A stretch of DNA of 44,500 nt from Tubiluchus corallicola (taxonomy: Eukaryota > Priapulida > Priapulimorpha > Priapulimorphida > Tubiluchidae), in assembly GCA_030141605.1 (NCBI GenBank), contig JAQGDQ010000154.1, forward strand, positions 188,001 to 232,500, read 5' to 3'. The notes under the pieces were generated by a model, which worked only from the letters and a program-made list of their open reading frames with translations, was not told the DNA's origin and did not search any database. Positions 31,705 to 41,673 of the stretch are shown in pieces; the first letter of the stretch is position 1, and each line of letters begins with the position of its first letter. The translations under genes and the position numbers were made by a program.

Positions 31705-34700
31705 GTGAGTTGACTTCTTTCAATATAAAGTTTATTTTGTATTAAAACGTAATAAAAATAATTACTTATAACATAATTTTTAAATATAAATGAATTTTAA
31801 TAGTAATTGCTTATTTTTCAGTAGATAGAAGAGGTTTTTTGCAGAAAAATGCACTTCGCACGGCTGTCAGTATTTAAAGGTCAACAAGTTTTGAATTCAT
31901 ATTACCTTAGTTTAGAGTATTAAAAAGTGCCTTTTTGAGTACTGAAAAGCATTTGTTTTTATTTTTTTCTTTTCTAGATGGCAATAGCAGTTATAGCTAG
32001 AGATACATCTATTTCGGGAGGCTCAAGTCCCAGGTTTCAACGGCCGACAACAAAACACCAAAGGCCAATTAGAACATCACGTCCTAGGATAACAGGATAT
32101 CAACCATCGCGTCCTAGGTTATCAGGGTACCAACCGTCGCGACCTAGAATATCTGGGTATCAACCCTTTGTAAAGTCGCCTCCTGTGAACGTGCAAAAGC
32201 CAGGCACTTTTGATAGTTCACAAAAGAGCTTATTTGAGAGCGAATCTAGACAGAAATCTGATTTGTTTTCTCGCCCTTCTAGGTTTCCTCCTGATTCTAG
32301 TCGTAGGAGGACTTCACCTTCTGCAAATTTTGCTCCTCCTCAACGTGGCCTTTCTCGTCAACCGCCTCCTGACATCGAGCTTCCCAAAATTTTGCCTCCA
32401 GACTATCAACACGATTTCTCAGAATTTGGATTTGATATTAGCAAATCCATTGGAGAACCAGCAAAACAGCAAAAATCACCAAAATCAAATTTTAAATTTC
32501 CTGGTGGCATTGATTCTTCTAAAGACAGTGGTACAGAACTGACTAATTTGCCACCGCTGGGAAACCCTGATGAAGCTCAATCATCTGGAGAAAGCTTTCA
32601 TCCGCTGTCAGTCAATGACCAGAACCCTGGTGCACCAAGAAAGTTTAGTTTTGGCAAGCCAGCACTCGTGCCTGACGACACGTCGTTCGCATCATATGGT
32701 AATGTTGGCACTCCAACGTCACCCAACTTTTTATCAGTCAAGCCAAGAATCAACCGACCATCTGCAAAAGAATTTCAGCATTTACCAAATAGTCAAGACA
32801 CTCTACCTAGCAAAACTGACGAATTTCAGCCATTTCCACAGAACAGAAAGTTTCAAAGGCGTTTTCCAGGATCAGGTTTTTCTGTAAAATCGGTTTCACA
32901 ACCAGAATTAGACCAAGGAGGTGATATAAATAAGCAACCTTTTGTACCAGACCAAAATAAGGATGTTCAAGAAATTCTGATATCACCCGGCTTTCCACCA
33001 CAATCTGTTCCTCCAAGACCGCGACCAGAGCTAGGCCAAGAAGCAAATCCTCGTTATCCACCACTTGACAGAGATGCGAATGGAAATCCTAATTATCCAT
33101 CATTCACTCGAGATGCAAACGAAAACCCTGCTTATCCGCCATTTGCAAGAGAAGCAAATGAACACCCTGGTTATCCTCCACTTACAAAAGGTACAAACGA
33201 GAGCCCTACTTACCCACCATTTGCAAAAGATGCAAATGATAACTTCCGAGGAAGGTTTCCTTCGTCAGGTGTTTTCACACCGCAAGTTCCTCCCGTAAGT
33301 ACCAAACAAACCCCACCAAATTTAGGCAAAGACACTTACGAAAATTACCCAATCTTTGAACAAAGGGAAAATGATAATCTTCAAAGTAGGTTTTTACCAC
33401 CTTCTGTCAGTGGTGCACAGGATAGAACAGAACTACGGCAAGGCGCAGCACCTCCTCAAGATGATGTGGAAATACCATTACCACCTTTTGATATAAATTT
33501 CTTAAAACAAGCCCAAGTGCCACCTTTTATATTGGAACAGTTGCTAAATCCTCCTCCAGAAGAGGAAACACCAAGGCAATCACAGCCACCAGTTGTGCGT
33601 CAAGAAACCAACTCAAATTTTCAACCTGCAAGACGATTGATTGAAAATTCTGAGGAGCAGTCGCCTACGCAGCAGACACTTCAACGTGTGACAAATCCAG
33701 TAAGTACTGGAGAAAAACAAATTCAGCCACAACCGCCGCCTGCATTTGGTCTTCCATCTCCACTAGGATATTCTCCAACAGCTGCAAGGGATTATCAGCG
33801 GCCATTTGATGCAATACCTCAGGACACAAGGCCTGTTTTACAAGGACAAGTACCTTTGACAGAAGCTGAACGAGATTATCAGCGACAATTTGATGCAAGA
33901 CCCACCCGTGAAAGAAGACCTGTTTTACAAGCACAAGTACCTTTGACAGAAGCTGAAGAAGATTATCAGCGATCATTTGATGCAAGACCCCCTCAAGACA
34001 GAAGACCTGTTTTACAAGCACAAATACCTTTATCAGAAGCTGATGAAGATTATCAACGACCATTTGATGCTCGTGGCAAGCAACCCATTTTACAAGTACA
34101 AATACCTTTACCAGATGCTGAACGAAACTATCAGCAGCCGTATGATGTAACTGCTATTCGGGATAGGCAATCTGCTTTACAACCACGAATACCTTTGGCA
34201 GCTGCTGCCACACCAAATGCTGTTACTGAAACTAAAACCATTGCAGATTTCGATGGACAACCACCAGCACAATTCTTTCCAGCACAGAAAATACCACCTT
34301 TTAGACAGCAAACGCCAGGTGTCTCATTTTCATCAGTGAATAAAGATGGCACAAATCTGAAAGAATTTTCATTGCACGAGGAAAGAACAGCTCCTGATGT
34401 TTATGTTCCACATTCAGTTTCCAGTGTACGTGATAATCAGCCACCACTTTATCAAAGGCAAAATATTAACCCGTATGGTTCACAAAGTAAAGGTGAGCTA
34501 GGACATGAAAATTTATCTCTCAAGATTCCTAGATTTTCATCTCCACCAAGAAATACTGCTGAAGGTTTCAGGGCAAAGAAATATGACACACCAATAAGCT
34601 TACCGGATCAAACTGGGCAACGCCTGCAAATATATAGAATTGATAACCCCCATCTGCCTCGAAACTTTGAAAGCACTGACAGGAAAATAGGGTCATTGCA

Positions 34701-37700
34701 GGATAAGCCACTTCAGCAACCTACGCGAATGGTTTATCCAGTACAACAGTTGTACAGGCCTCCAATAAATTTACCAGAAAAACACGAAGAAAATGACAAC
34801 TTTGCTGTACGCGAAAAACTGGGCCAGAGTTTTGAAACTGCTCCTTCTAGACGTATATTTGCTGTTGAAAGGGATAATAACGAAAGGGTGAGATCAATTC
34901 ATTCTCAAAATTTTGAAACAGAAAGTCCTGGTACGCAAAGGCAAGAAAATCTGTATGAAGCTGTAGGTGAACAGCGTTTTAAGGACAGACAGTTAGATGA
35001 AAGGTTTTTTCCCATTCCTGAAACTGAAGAACAAAATTATCGCTACAGGGTGCCAAGTAGTGTGAGACAAAAGAATGCATTTTCTTCGACAGACTACAAT
35101 AAGAGACTTGCATCACCTGATGCTAGCAGGTATGACCCGAGAAGACAGAAAAATCAAGACCAATTTACCAGTGATGCATATAATGTAAAAACTGGCAGAA
35201 GTGCAATTCGTCAAACAACTAACATTGATACAAAAGAAGGAAAAGGACTTACTCCCGAGAACAAACCAGATGTGGTTAAAAAATTAGACTTCTATCAGGT
35301 TGCACCTCAAGAAATTGACAGTATCCATAACCTTTCTTCTCTAATTGGATTCATTTCACGGCAGCAAGAAATTAAGACTAATTCCAAAGTAGATGATAGA
35401 GATATATACAGGCCATCTCCAACTGTCTCCCATTTTATCCTTCGTGATTACAGCCCTGAGCATGAACTACCCCAACAAGATTCTGATCCAAGGTATGGAC
35501 CACCTCAACAAGATTCTGATCCCAGATATGGACCACCTCAACAAGATTCTGATCCCAGATATGGACCACCTCAACAAGATTCTGATCCCAGATATGGACC
35601 ACCTCAACAAGATTCTGATCCCAGATATGGACCACCTCAACAAGATGCTGATCCAAGGTATGGACTACCTCAACAAGATCTTGATCCAAGGTATGGACCA
35701 CCTCAACAAGATGCTGATCCAAGGTATGGACCACCTCAACAAGATTCTGATCCCAGATATGGACCACCTCAACAAGATGCTGATCCTAGGTATGGACTAC
35801 CTCAACAAGATTCTGACCCCAGATATGGACCACCTCAACAAGATGCTGATCTAAGGTATGGACCACCTCAACAAGATTCTGATCCCAGATATGGACCACC
35901 TCAACAAGATGCTGATCCAAGGTATGGACCACCTCAACAAGATGCTGATCCCAGATATGGACCACCTCAACAAGATTCTGATCCAAGGTATGGACCACCT
36001 CAACAAGATTCTGATCCCAGATATGGACCACCTCAACAAGATTCTGATCCCAGATATGGACCACCTCAACAAGATGCTGATCCAAGGTATGGACCACCTC
36101 AACAAGATTCTGATCCCAGATATGGACCACCTCAACAAGATGCTGATCCAAGGTATGGACCACCTCAACAAGATTCTGATCCCAGATATGGACAACCTCA
36201 ACAAGATGCTGATCCAAGGTATGGACCACCTCAACAAGATTCTGATCCCAGATATGGACCACCTCAACAAGATGCTGACCAAAGGTATGGACCACCTGAA
36301 CAAGATCCTATTCTAAGGTATGCACCATCTCAGGAAGTTTCAAGATATCAACAGGCTTCTGGTTCAAGTGGTTCAAGGTCCAAGCTACCTCAGCAAGTTC
36401 CTGTTCCAAGGCATATATCATCACCACAACATGCTTCTGTTCAAAAATATGAGTCACGTGAGCAGGCTTTTGATTCAAGGCCAGATCCTGTGCAAAATTT
36501 CAATCAGCCACCAAAATTGCACTTGCCAAAAGGCAGTGCACAATCACAAAACAAACTTGAATCAATACTTGAACATCCAGAGCAAAATGCATTACCTCAT
36601 CATGGTATACCACTACACCCTCACTCTAAGCAGCACTCTGCATTTGAATACGAATATTCAAGAGATTTACCAACTAAAGACAAGCAAAATTTGCCAGCAA
36701 CATATGAGTCAGAGCAATTGCAAGTACCACAACTTGAGGTTCCAGATGAACAGTCATTACCTCCAAATCGCTCCCCCATATCTGATGCTTTCCAGCAACC
36801 ACCAGAACTTGACTTCCAATCTTCACAAAAGCCACCTTTTCACCAGTTTCAGCCGCCCTTTGTTCTGGAATCCAACCAACCACAGCAATATTCAGATGAG
36901 AAAGAAAGCCCAAAAGGTACTGATTTATCTCCCTTGCAATTTTTACAATCGATTCAATATGAGCGCCAAGGAGCTGTATCTGATTCATTTCCAAGATCAG
37001 AAAATAAAGACAGAGCTTACAGTACAGCCCAAAGCTATCCACCAGTTAGTAACGAACATGAAACTAGAAGATCATCAGAAGAATATCCTGTAAACTACAA
37101 CAGCAAATCTCGTTACAGCGTGGTGCAGCAGTCCGAAAAACCAGACACTATAGAATCTGGTAGTTCGTCAACCCCTGACCTGCACCTGCCCGAACAAGTG
37201 ATTTACGCATCCCAACAAGATAGTCCTGTAATTTCTCCCCCGATGCGATATTTCACAGCAGAGGCACCACAAACGGATACTAATCAGTTTGAAGAACAAT
37301 CATCAATTTATCGTTTTCCACCACGTCAACATGAAGGACAAGTATTTGAAGTAAATCCAGATGGTGGTCGACAAAATGTTGACAATGAACACCAGAGCGA
37401 AGATCCTGAGTCTGAACAACAGCCTCCATTTCTTGGATTGACTCCTCTAGGACGCAATTACATTCCTGCTGTTGACATACACAAGTCTGAAATAGATGAA
37501 AGACCCACTGAAGCTTCAGACGGACAGCAGTATCCAAATTTGGATGCATATTACAGGCCTCAGACTATGCATATTGGAAATGTGCAGAAGTCGGAAGAAA
37601 TACCCAGGCAAAACAAAGAACAGCCATCACACAATCGTGAAAAACAATCCCAGGATGCTCCACGACTTTTTCCTTACGCAACTGGGCAAACATATTCAGC

Positions 37701-37839
37701 AAGTTCTGACAATTCAGACGTTCAAAATCAGGGAAAACAACGCGGGTCATACACGAGTTCTTATCCAAGAGGTGATTTAGACAGTTCTGCCTCTCGCATA
37801 TATGCAACGTTGCAACGATTTAGAGACAACCCTGAATAA
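31669..37839 (+). CDS. Secreted, repetitive Pro/Gln/Tyr-rich protein (~1965 aa), family unknown
   Basis: Two exons: 31669-31704 (12 codons, donor TGC/GTGAGT) and 31978-37839 (acceptor TTTTCTAG), phase 0. The junction builds a signal peptide MKWQQAIWILACMAIAVIA with likely cleavage before RDTS. The 5.9-kb exon encodes a protein with no cysteine or tryptophan that I could find, almost no hydrophobic runs, and much Pro, Gln, Ser, Tyr, Arg and Asp, so it is probably disordered. Four arrays: 3 x 10 aa (RPRISGYQPS, residues ~47-76), ~5 x 13 aa (DANENPAYPPFAR, ~366-430), ~5 x 29 aa (RPVLQAQVPLTEAE with EDYQRSFDAR, ~616-756) and 26 x 11 aa (PPQQDSDPRYG, ~1176-1461). Such proteins typically build cuticle, silk, adhesive or shell matrix; Tyr and Gln could allow dityrosine or transglutaminase cross-links. 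No chitin-binding domain or dibasic-processed peptide pattern is visible. Function is inference. Confidence 0.85.
31978..37839 (+). CDS. Secreted repetitive protein, exon 2 (1953 codons)
   Basis: A single open frame of 5.86 kb ends at TAA 37837-37839. A frame this long cannot survive by chance in this AT-rich DNA, and its non-repetitive parts also remain open. The C-terminal ~500 residues are non-repetitive but keep the same composition, ending RIYATLQRFRDNPE. Confidence 0.92.
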   Translation: MAIAVIARDTSISGGSSPRFQRPTTKHQRPIRTSRPRITGYQPSRPRLSGYQPSRPRISGYQPFVKSPPVNVQKPGTFDSSQKSLFESESRQKSDLFSRPSRFPPDSSRRRTSPSANFAPPQRGLSRQPPPDIELPKILPPDYQHDFSEFGFDISKSIGEPAKQQKSPKSNFKFPGGIDSSKDSGTELTNLPPLGNPDEAQSSGESFHPLSVNDQNPGAPRKFSFGKPALVPDDTSFASYGNVGTPTSPNFLSVKPRINRPSAKEFQHLPNSQDTLPSKTDEFQPFPQNRKFQRRFPGSGFSVKSVSQPELDQGGDINKQPFVPDQNKDVQEILISPGFPPQSVPPRPRPELGQEANPRYPPLDRDANGNPNYPSFTRDANENPAYPPFAREANEHPGYPPLTKGTNESPTYPPFAKDANDNFRGRFPSSGVFTPQVPPVSTKQTPPNLGKDTYENYPIFEQRENDNLQSRFLPPSVSGAQDRTELRQGAAPPQDDVEIPLPPFDINFLKQAQVPPFILEQLLNPPPEEETPRQSQPPVVRQETNSNFQPARRLIENSEEQSPTQQTLQRVTNPVSTGEKQIQPQPPPAFGLPSPLGYSPTAARDYQRPFDAIPQDTRPVLQGQVPLTEAERDYQRQFDARPTRERRPVLQAQVPLTEAEEDYQRSFDARPPQDRRPVLQAQIPLSEADEDYQRPFDARGKQPILQVQIPLPDAERNYQQPYDVTAIRDRQSALQPRIPLAAAATPNAVTETKTIADFDGQPPAQFFPAQKIPPFRQQTPGVSFSSVNKDGTNLKEFSLHEERTAPDVYVPHSVSSVRDNQPPLYQRQNINPYGSQSKGELGHENLSLKIPRFSSPPRNTAEGFRAKKYDTPISLPDQTGQRLQIYRIDNPHLPRNFESTDRKIGSLQDKPLQQPTRMVYPVQQLYRPPINLPEKHEENDNFAVREKLGQSFETAPSRRIFAVERDNNERVRSIHSQNFETESPGTQRQENLYEAVGEQRFKDRQLDERFFPIPETEEQNYRYRVPSSVRQKNAFSSTDYNKRLASPDASRYDPRRQKNQDQFTSDAYNVKTGRSAIRQTTNIDTKEGKGLTPENKPDVVKKLDFYQVAPQEIDSIHNLSSLIGFISRQQEIKTNSKVDDRDIYRPSPTVSHFILRDYSPEHELPQQDSDPRYGPPQQDSDPRYGPPQQDSDPRYGPPQQDSDPRYGPPQQDSDPRYGPPQQDADPRYGLPQQDLDPRYGPPQQDADPRYGPPQQDSDPRYGPPQQDADPRYGLPQQDSDPRYGPPQQDADLRYGPPQQDSDPRYGPPQQDADPRYGPPQQDADPRYGPPQQDSDPRYGPPQQDSDPRYGPPQQDSDPRYGPPQQDADPRYGPPQQDSDPRYGPPQQDADPRYGPPQQDSDPRYGQPQQDADPRYGPPQQDSDPRYGPPQQDADQRYGPPEQDPILRYAPSQEVSRYQQASGSSGSRSKLPQQVPVPRHISSPQHASVQKYESREQAFDSRPDPVQNFNQPPKLHLPKGSAQSQNKLESILEHPEQNALPHHGIPLHPHSKQHSAFEYEYSRDLPTKDKQNLPATYESEQLQVPQLEVPDEQSLPPNRSPISDAFQQPPELDFQSSQKPPFHQFQPPFVLESNQPQQYSDEKESPKGTDLSPLQFLQSIQYERQGAVSDSFPRSENKDRAYSTAQSYPPVSNEHETRRSSEEYPVNYNSKSRYSVVQQSEKPDTIESGSSSTPDLHLPEQVIYASQQDSPVISPPMRYFTAEAPQTDTNQFEEQSSIYRFPPRQHEGQVFEVNPDGGRQNVDNEHQSEDPESEQQPPFLGLTPLGRNYIPAVDIHKSEIDERPTEASDGQQYPNLDAYYRPQTMHIGNVQKSEEIPRQNKEQPSHNREKQSQDAPRLFPYATGQTYSASSDNSDVQNQGKQRGSYTSSYPRGDLDSSASRIYATLQRFRDNPE
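33787..34209 (+). repeat. Coding repeat: ~29-aa units x5
   Basis: Units with (R/E)DYQR-FDAR followed by RPVLQAQ(V/I)PL(T/S)EA(E/D); the fourth and fifth are shorter or more diverged (QPILQVQIPLPDAE, SALQPRIPLAAAA). In frame with the secreted protein. Confidence 0.9.
35467..36324 (+). repeat. Coding repeat: 33-bp (11-aa) units x26
   Basis: Exactly 858 bp = 26 units of PPQQD(S/A)DPRYG, with no indel. The last unit is degenerate (PPEQDPILRYA). Ser units almost always use CCC AGA for Pro-Arg and Ala units CCA AGG, so two unit types alternate. The antisense and +1 frames are also open, and these are artefacts. Confidence 0.98.
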
Positions 37840-39737
37840 GTTGCTCCACACCCGGTTGTAAACATCGTATAAATGGTCAATGTGGACTTCGTTTCCGTGC
37901 TAAGTGTGAAAGGTGACTTATTGGTGACCACATTGTGACCAGGACATGCTGATCATTTTTAGTCAAGTGGATGAACAAAGATAAGCACTGAGATTCATTT
38001 GACATGGCAATTTTGTAGCTAATATGGAAGGACATCTATTTTTTGTTACATATAATTTTTGTATTTATGATCTTTTTTACCAAACGTTATTGATATTAAG
38101 CTACCTAACTAAAGTAAATGTATGTGAAGGTATGAAGTAAACATGTTTATATTTTTGAATTTTGTTCTATTTTTGATTAGTGTGTAAATACAATTATCAC
38201 AATGTAGTAAGTACGGGACATTATAACAACTGTGCCGTTGATTAGATTTAGAAAATTGATAATTTAAATCAATAGGCCTGTAGAATGTGTAGATACTTTT
38301 TCATCGAACTTGTTTTTGTATGTTATAGATATACCCGTAGACATTTGAAATAATTTTTCTCGACAAAATATTGAAGTATTTATTTTGATCGGCTTCGTAA
38401 TAAACGTCTAAGTTTTTTTTGTTTAGTGCAATGTGTTTAAAAAACTTTCTTTTATTTTGCACAACACTTTAAAAATAACGTTTAGTCTAAGAATTCTTTC
38501 ACATAATAGCCAATATAGAACCCGGTTTAAACAATTGTTGTGTACAATTTTTGATGTTTTTGGTATAATCCGGTTACAAGTGAAAGGGGGCTGAGTTATT
38601 CTTGTGGCGTAGTTTGCTAATGTCAGTTGTGTACATACAAGATGCACTTTCCAAGGTTATAAGCATGAAGTAAAAGTAACTCCCTCGCGCATCTCGGAGG
38701 CGAAAAGACGAGTCAAAAACAAACATGGCTCCACTGTTTGTTCTGCTAACTTGTATGTGCACATAATCAAAAAACTGGTGTAGCCAAGAATGCAAGAAAA
38801 TAAGCAAAGAAGAAAGTTAATAAAGAAAACAGGGGATTGAAAGCACCGCTCAGTTCGACACACAATAGACTGAATAGCAAAACCCGAGAAAATAAGGTCG
38901 CGTGGTTTTGGCACTTTGTTACTTTAATATATACCACCTCGTATTCCATAGTATAATGTAGTTTGAAAAAAGTCGTTAGAATTATCTTTAGTGTACATAT
39001 AAATTGATGAACACGCACAAAAAAGAACTTTGCTATCCTTGACATATTTTACCATCGTATCTAATAGAACGCACCAGCTATTATCTTTTGCCATGTGTAA
39101 ACGGAAATCAATTAAGTTCGCTTTAAATTTAATAGTTTGCAAACTGTTTTTATTGACATTTGAGTTTAAAGGCAAAATATATCATTTAGTAAAAGCAGAG
39201 TTTAATGTTGTGCAAACTGCAATGTTATTTCTTGTATTTATGGACGTAGATCCTAAAATAACAAAGGAGAAACCGCGAGTGTAATTATTTTCAATTACCT
39301 TTGGTAGGTACGTAATTTGATATAAATTCAATTATTTCAAATTATGATGTGTCATGTTTCAAGGTCTTTTCCTGGAGTTATATAACCTTGCCAGCTGCAA
39401 TAAAGTGAAAGTATGTGAAAGTAAAAAAGGTTTGCAATTCAATAATTGCAAGAAGTTGGGACTGTTGGGCAACCATATTTGGGCATTGATTTAGGCATCA
39501 GTGAACATTTTATGGACTAATTCACTAGCTCATTTGAGTGGTCGAGTCAACGTCAACGGTCAATTACAACTCAAAACCTGACTAGGTTATGGCTAATAAC
39601 TTTGTGTAACTTGTAGTACCACATTTTGGCACAGAAACTTGTGACATTGAAAAGAAGGCTCAAAATTAAAGTTACATACGACGCAAAAACTACAAGACTG
39701 ATATGCAGATGAATAGTTGGATACACGCAAACATTGG
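37840..39737. other. 3' UTR of the secreted-protein gene, then no supported gene
   Basis: About 560 bp of 3' UTR to the AATAAA, then AT-rich sequence with overlapping short minus-strand frames (38423-39175) without recognisable homology. GCAATAAAGTGAAAGTATG near 39398 may be another retroelement or transcript end. Confidence 0.5.
38399..38404 (+). terminator. Polyadenylation signal of the secreted-protein gene
   Basis: AATAAA 560 nt after the stop, followed by a GT-rich stretch (TTTTTTTTGTTTAGTG), as expected downstream of a cleavage site. Confidence 0.55.
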
Positions 39738-40707
39738 TTTGGTTATCCAACTTTTCATTTGTCCAACTCTTCGTCTGTCCAACTTTTCATCTGTCCAACT
39801 CTTCATCTGTCCAACTCTTCGTCTGTCTAACTCGTCATCTGTCCAACTCTTCATCTGTCCAACTCTTCATCTGTCCAACTTTTCATCTGTCCAACTCGTC
39901 ATCTGTCCAACTTTTTATCTGTCCAACTCGTCATCTGTCCAATTCTTCGTCTGTCAAACTCTTCGTCTGTCCAACTCTTCGTCTGTCCAACTTTTCATCT
40001 GTCCAACTCTTCATCTGTCCAACTCTTCGTCTGTCCAACTCTTCGTCTGTCCAACTCTTCGTCTGTCAAACTCTTCATCTGTCCAACTCTTCATCTGTCC
40101 AACTCTTCATCTGTCCAACTCTTCATCTGTCCAACTCTTCATCTGTCCAACTCTTCATCTGTCCAACTCTTCATCTGTCCAACTCTTCATCTGTCCAACT
40201 CTTCATCTGTCCAACTCTTCATCTGTCCATCTATTCATCTGTCCAACTATCATCTGTCCAACTCTTCATTTGTCCAACTATTCATCTGTCCAACTCTTCG
40301 TCTGTCCAACTCTTCGTCTGTCTAACTTTTCATCTGTCCAACTCTTCATCTGTCCAACTCTTCATCTGTCCAACTCTTCATCTGTCCATCTATTCATCTG
40401 TCCAACTATTCATCTGTCCAACTCTTCATTTGTCCAACTATTCATCTGTCCAACTCTTCGTCTGTCTAACTCTTCATCTGTCCAACTCTTCATCTGTCCA
40501 ACTCTTCATTTGTCTAACTATTCATCTGTCTAACTCTTCATCTGTCCAACTCTTCATCTGTCCAACTATTCATCTGTCCAACTCTTCATTTGTCCAACTA
40601 TTCATCTGTCCAACTCTTCATCTGTCCAACTCTTCATCTGTCCGATTCTTCATCTGTCCAACTCATCATCTGTCCAACTATTCATCTGTCCAACTCTTCA
40701 TCTGCTT
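39738..40707 (+). repeat. 16-bp minisatellite, ~60 copies
   Basis: Unit CTTCATCTGTCCAACT with variants CGTCTG, CTATT, TTTT and CTCG. The period of 16 is not a multiple of 3, so translated frames show a 16-residue period (three units). Open on the plus strand only because the unit contains no stop. Confidence 0.97.
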
Positions 40708-41060
40708 ATACAGTACCAGATTTTAGTGCGTAGTGGGTGACAGTGAGTGGTGAGTTGCACAATAAGTATGTCAATCATTTAGCAAACAAAAAAACTGCAA
40801 GTATTGAAATGAAAAAAAAACAACTCCAACAAAGTGAACTAAACGAAGTCGCCATCTGGTATCACGACACTAATGTAATGTACAATTGATCTGTAATACA
40901 CGACCAGTATATGAAATTACATGTATGAGATAGAGACAAGTGAGATTTTAACTGCATAAATTAGCTTTAGAAGAAACGTAATTTCATTGAAAAAAAGAAT
41001 AAGTCTATGGCTGCTTTTGTCTGCAGATGAAAAAACAATGGAAACCGTCATAAAGATTAG

Positions 41061-41306
41061 CGTTCAGATTAGCGAGTTTTCTCTTTGACAGCAAACTGGC
41101 AAGTCTCAGCTGCAAACTCTGACAGTGGCTGCGAGTTGATTTGGTCTTCAGCATGAACGCCTCGGAAAGTTACGCTCGCCACTTCTTAGTGTGAGCTCAC
41201 CCTTATTGTCGGATAGTAACTTGCAGCAAGTTTTGCTCTCTAGTCTGAGTATGCTTGCGAGTTACTTGGCGAGTTAACTTTGCGAGAAAACTCGCTGATC
41301 TGAACG
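41061..41306. mobile_element. MITE with 23-bp terminal inverted repeats
   Basis: CGTTCAGATTAGCGAGTTTT at 41061 (continuing CTC to 41083) matches the reverse complement of 41284-41306 at 22 of 23 positions. The interior repeats GCGAGTT. About 246 bp, no coding capacity. The target duplication is unclear, so the superfamily is unassigned. Confidence 0.8.
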
Positions 41307-41329
41307 TGCCGTAATAGACAGAGACCCAT

Positions 41330-41650
41330 TTAAAGCACAAGAATACTCTTTGCTTAAACAAAACTACAAAATTCGTTTTGAAATTTGTATCACCTACATT
41401 CTTCCTTATTGAGCACAGAGCTTGCGTTAGCAGCAACGCTATATAAAATTTGAAATTTGAAACTCCCGCAATGATACATGGCGCAGAGATATTGACGGTT
41501 GATCTTTTGAAAGAAGTTTTGAAAATAATCAGAGCATTCGTAGCGTACACTTCGTTAACTAAGTAAAATTCTTTACTTAATCAGTGATGGACACTGGGAA
41601 GGTGAGCCACTGAACCAGTTGGTGCGAACTTTTCAGCTACACATAGTAGC
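41330..41650 (+). repeat. Dispersed repeat, copy 2
   Basis: Collinear with 14510-14880 (see the shared blocks there). It begins just right of the 41.1-kb MITE. Its right end carries a perfect inverted repeat (41628-41673) that the other copy lacks. A minus-strand open frame across it is not a gene. Confidence 0.75.
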
Positions 41651-41673
41651 ACTGTAGCGTGTAGCTGAAAAGT
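41628..41673. repeat. Perfect 15-bp inverted repeat (hairpin)
   Basis: ACTTTTCAGCTACAC at 41628-41642 and its exact complement at 41659-41673, with a 16-nt loop. Confidence 0.9.

Noticed and set aside
35393-36316. Open frames overlapping the 33-bp array in other frames and on the minus strand
   Set aside because: Shadows of the 11-aa coding repeat; the main frame is open for 5.9 kb beyond the array, the others are not.
31978-37839. Neuropeptide or other multi-peptide precursor
   Set aside because: Repeat units are not bounded by dibasic sites and lack Gly-Lys/Arg amidation signals; composition fits a structural protein better.
39703-40726. Plus-strand frames of 276 and 330 codons (SSVQLFICPTLHL-type)
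   Set aside because: Artefacts of the 16-bp minisatellite; two overlapping frames are equally open.
41203-41550. Minus-strand 115-codon frame
   Set aside because: Spans the MITE edge and the dispersed repeat; the second copy of the repeat does not preserve it.
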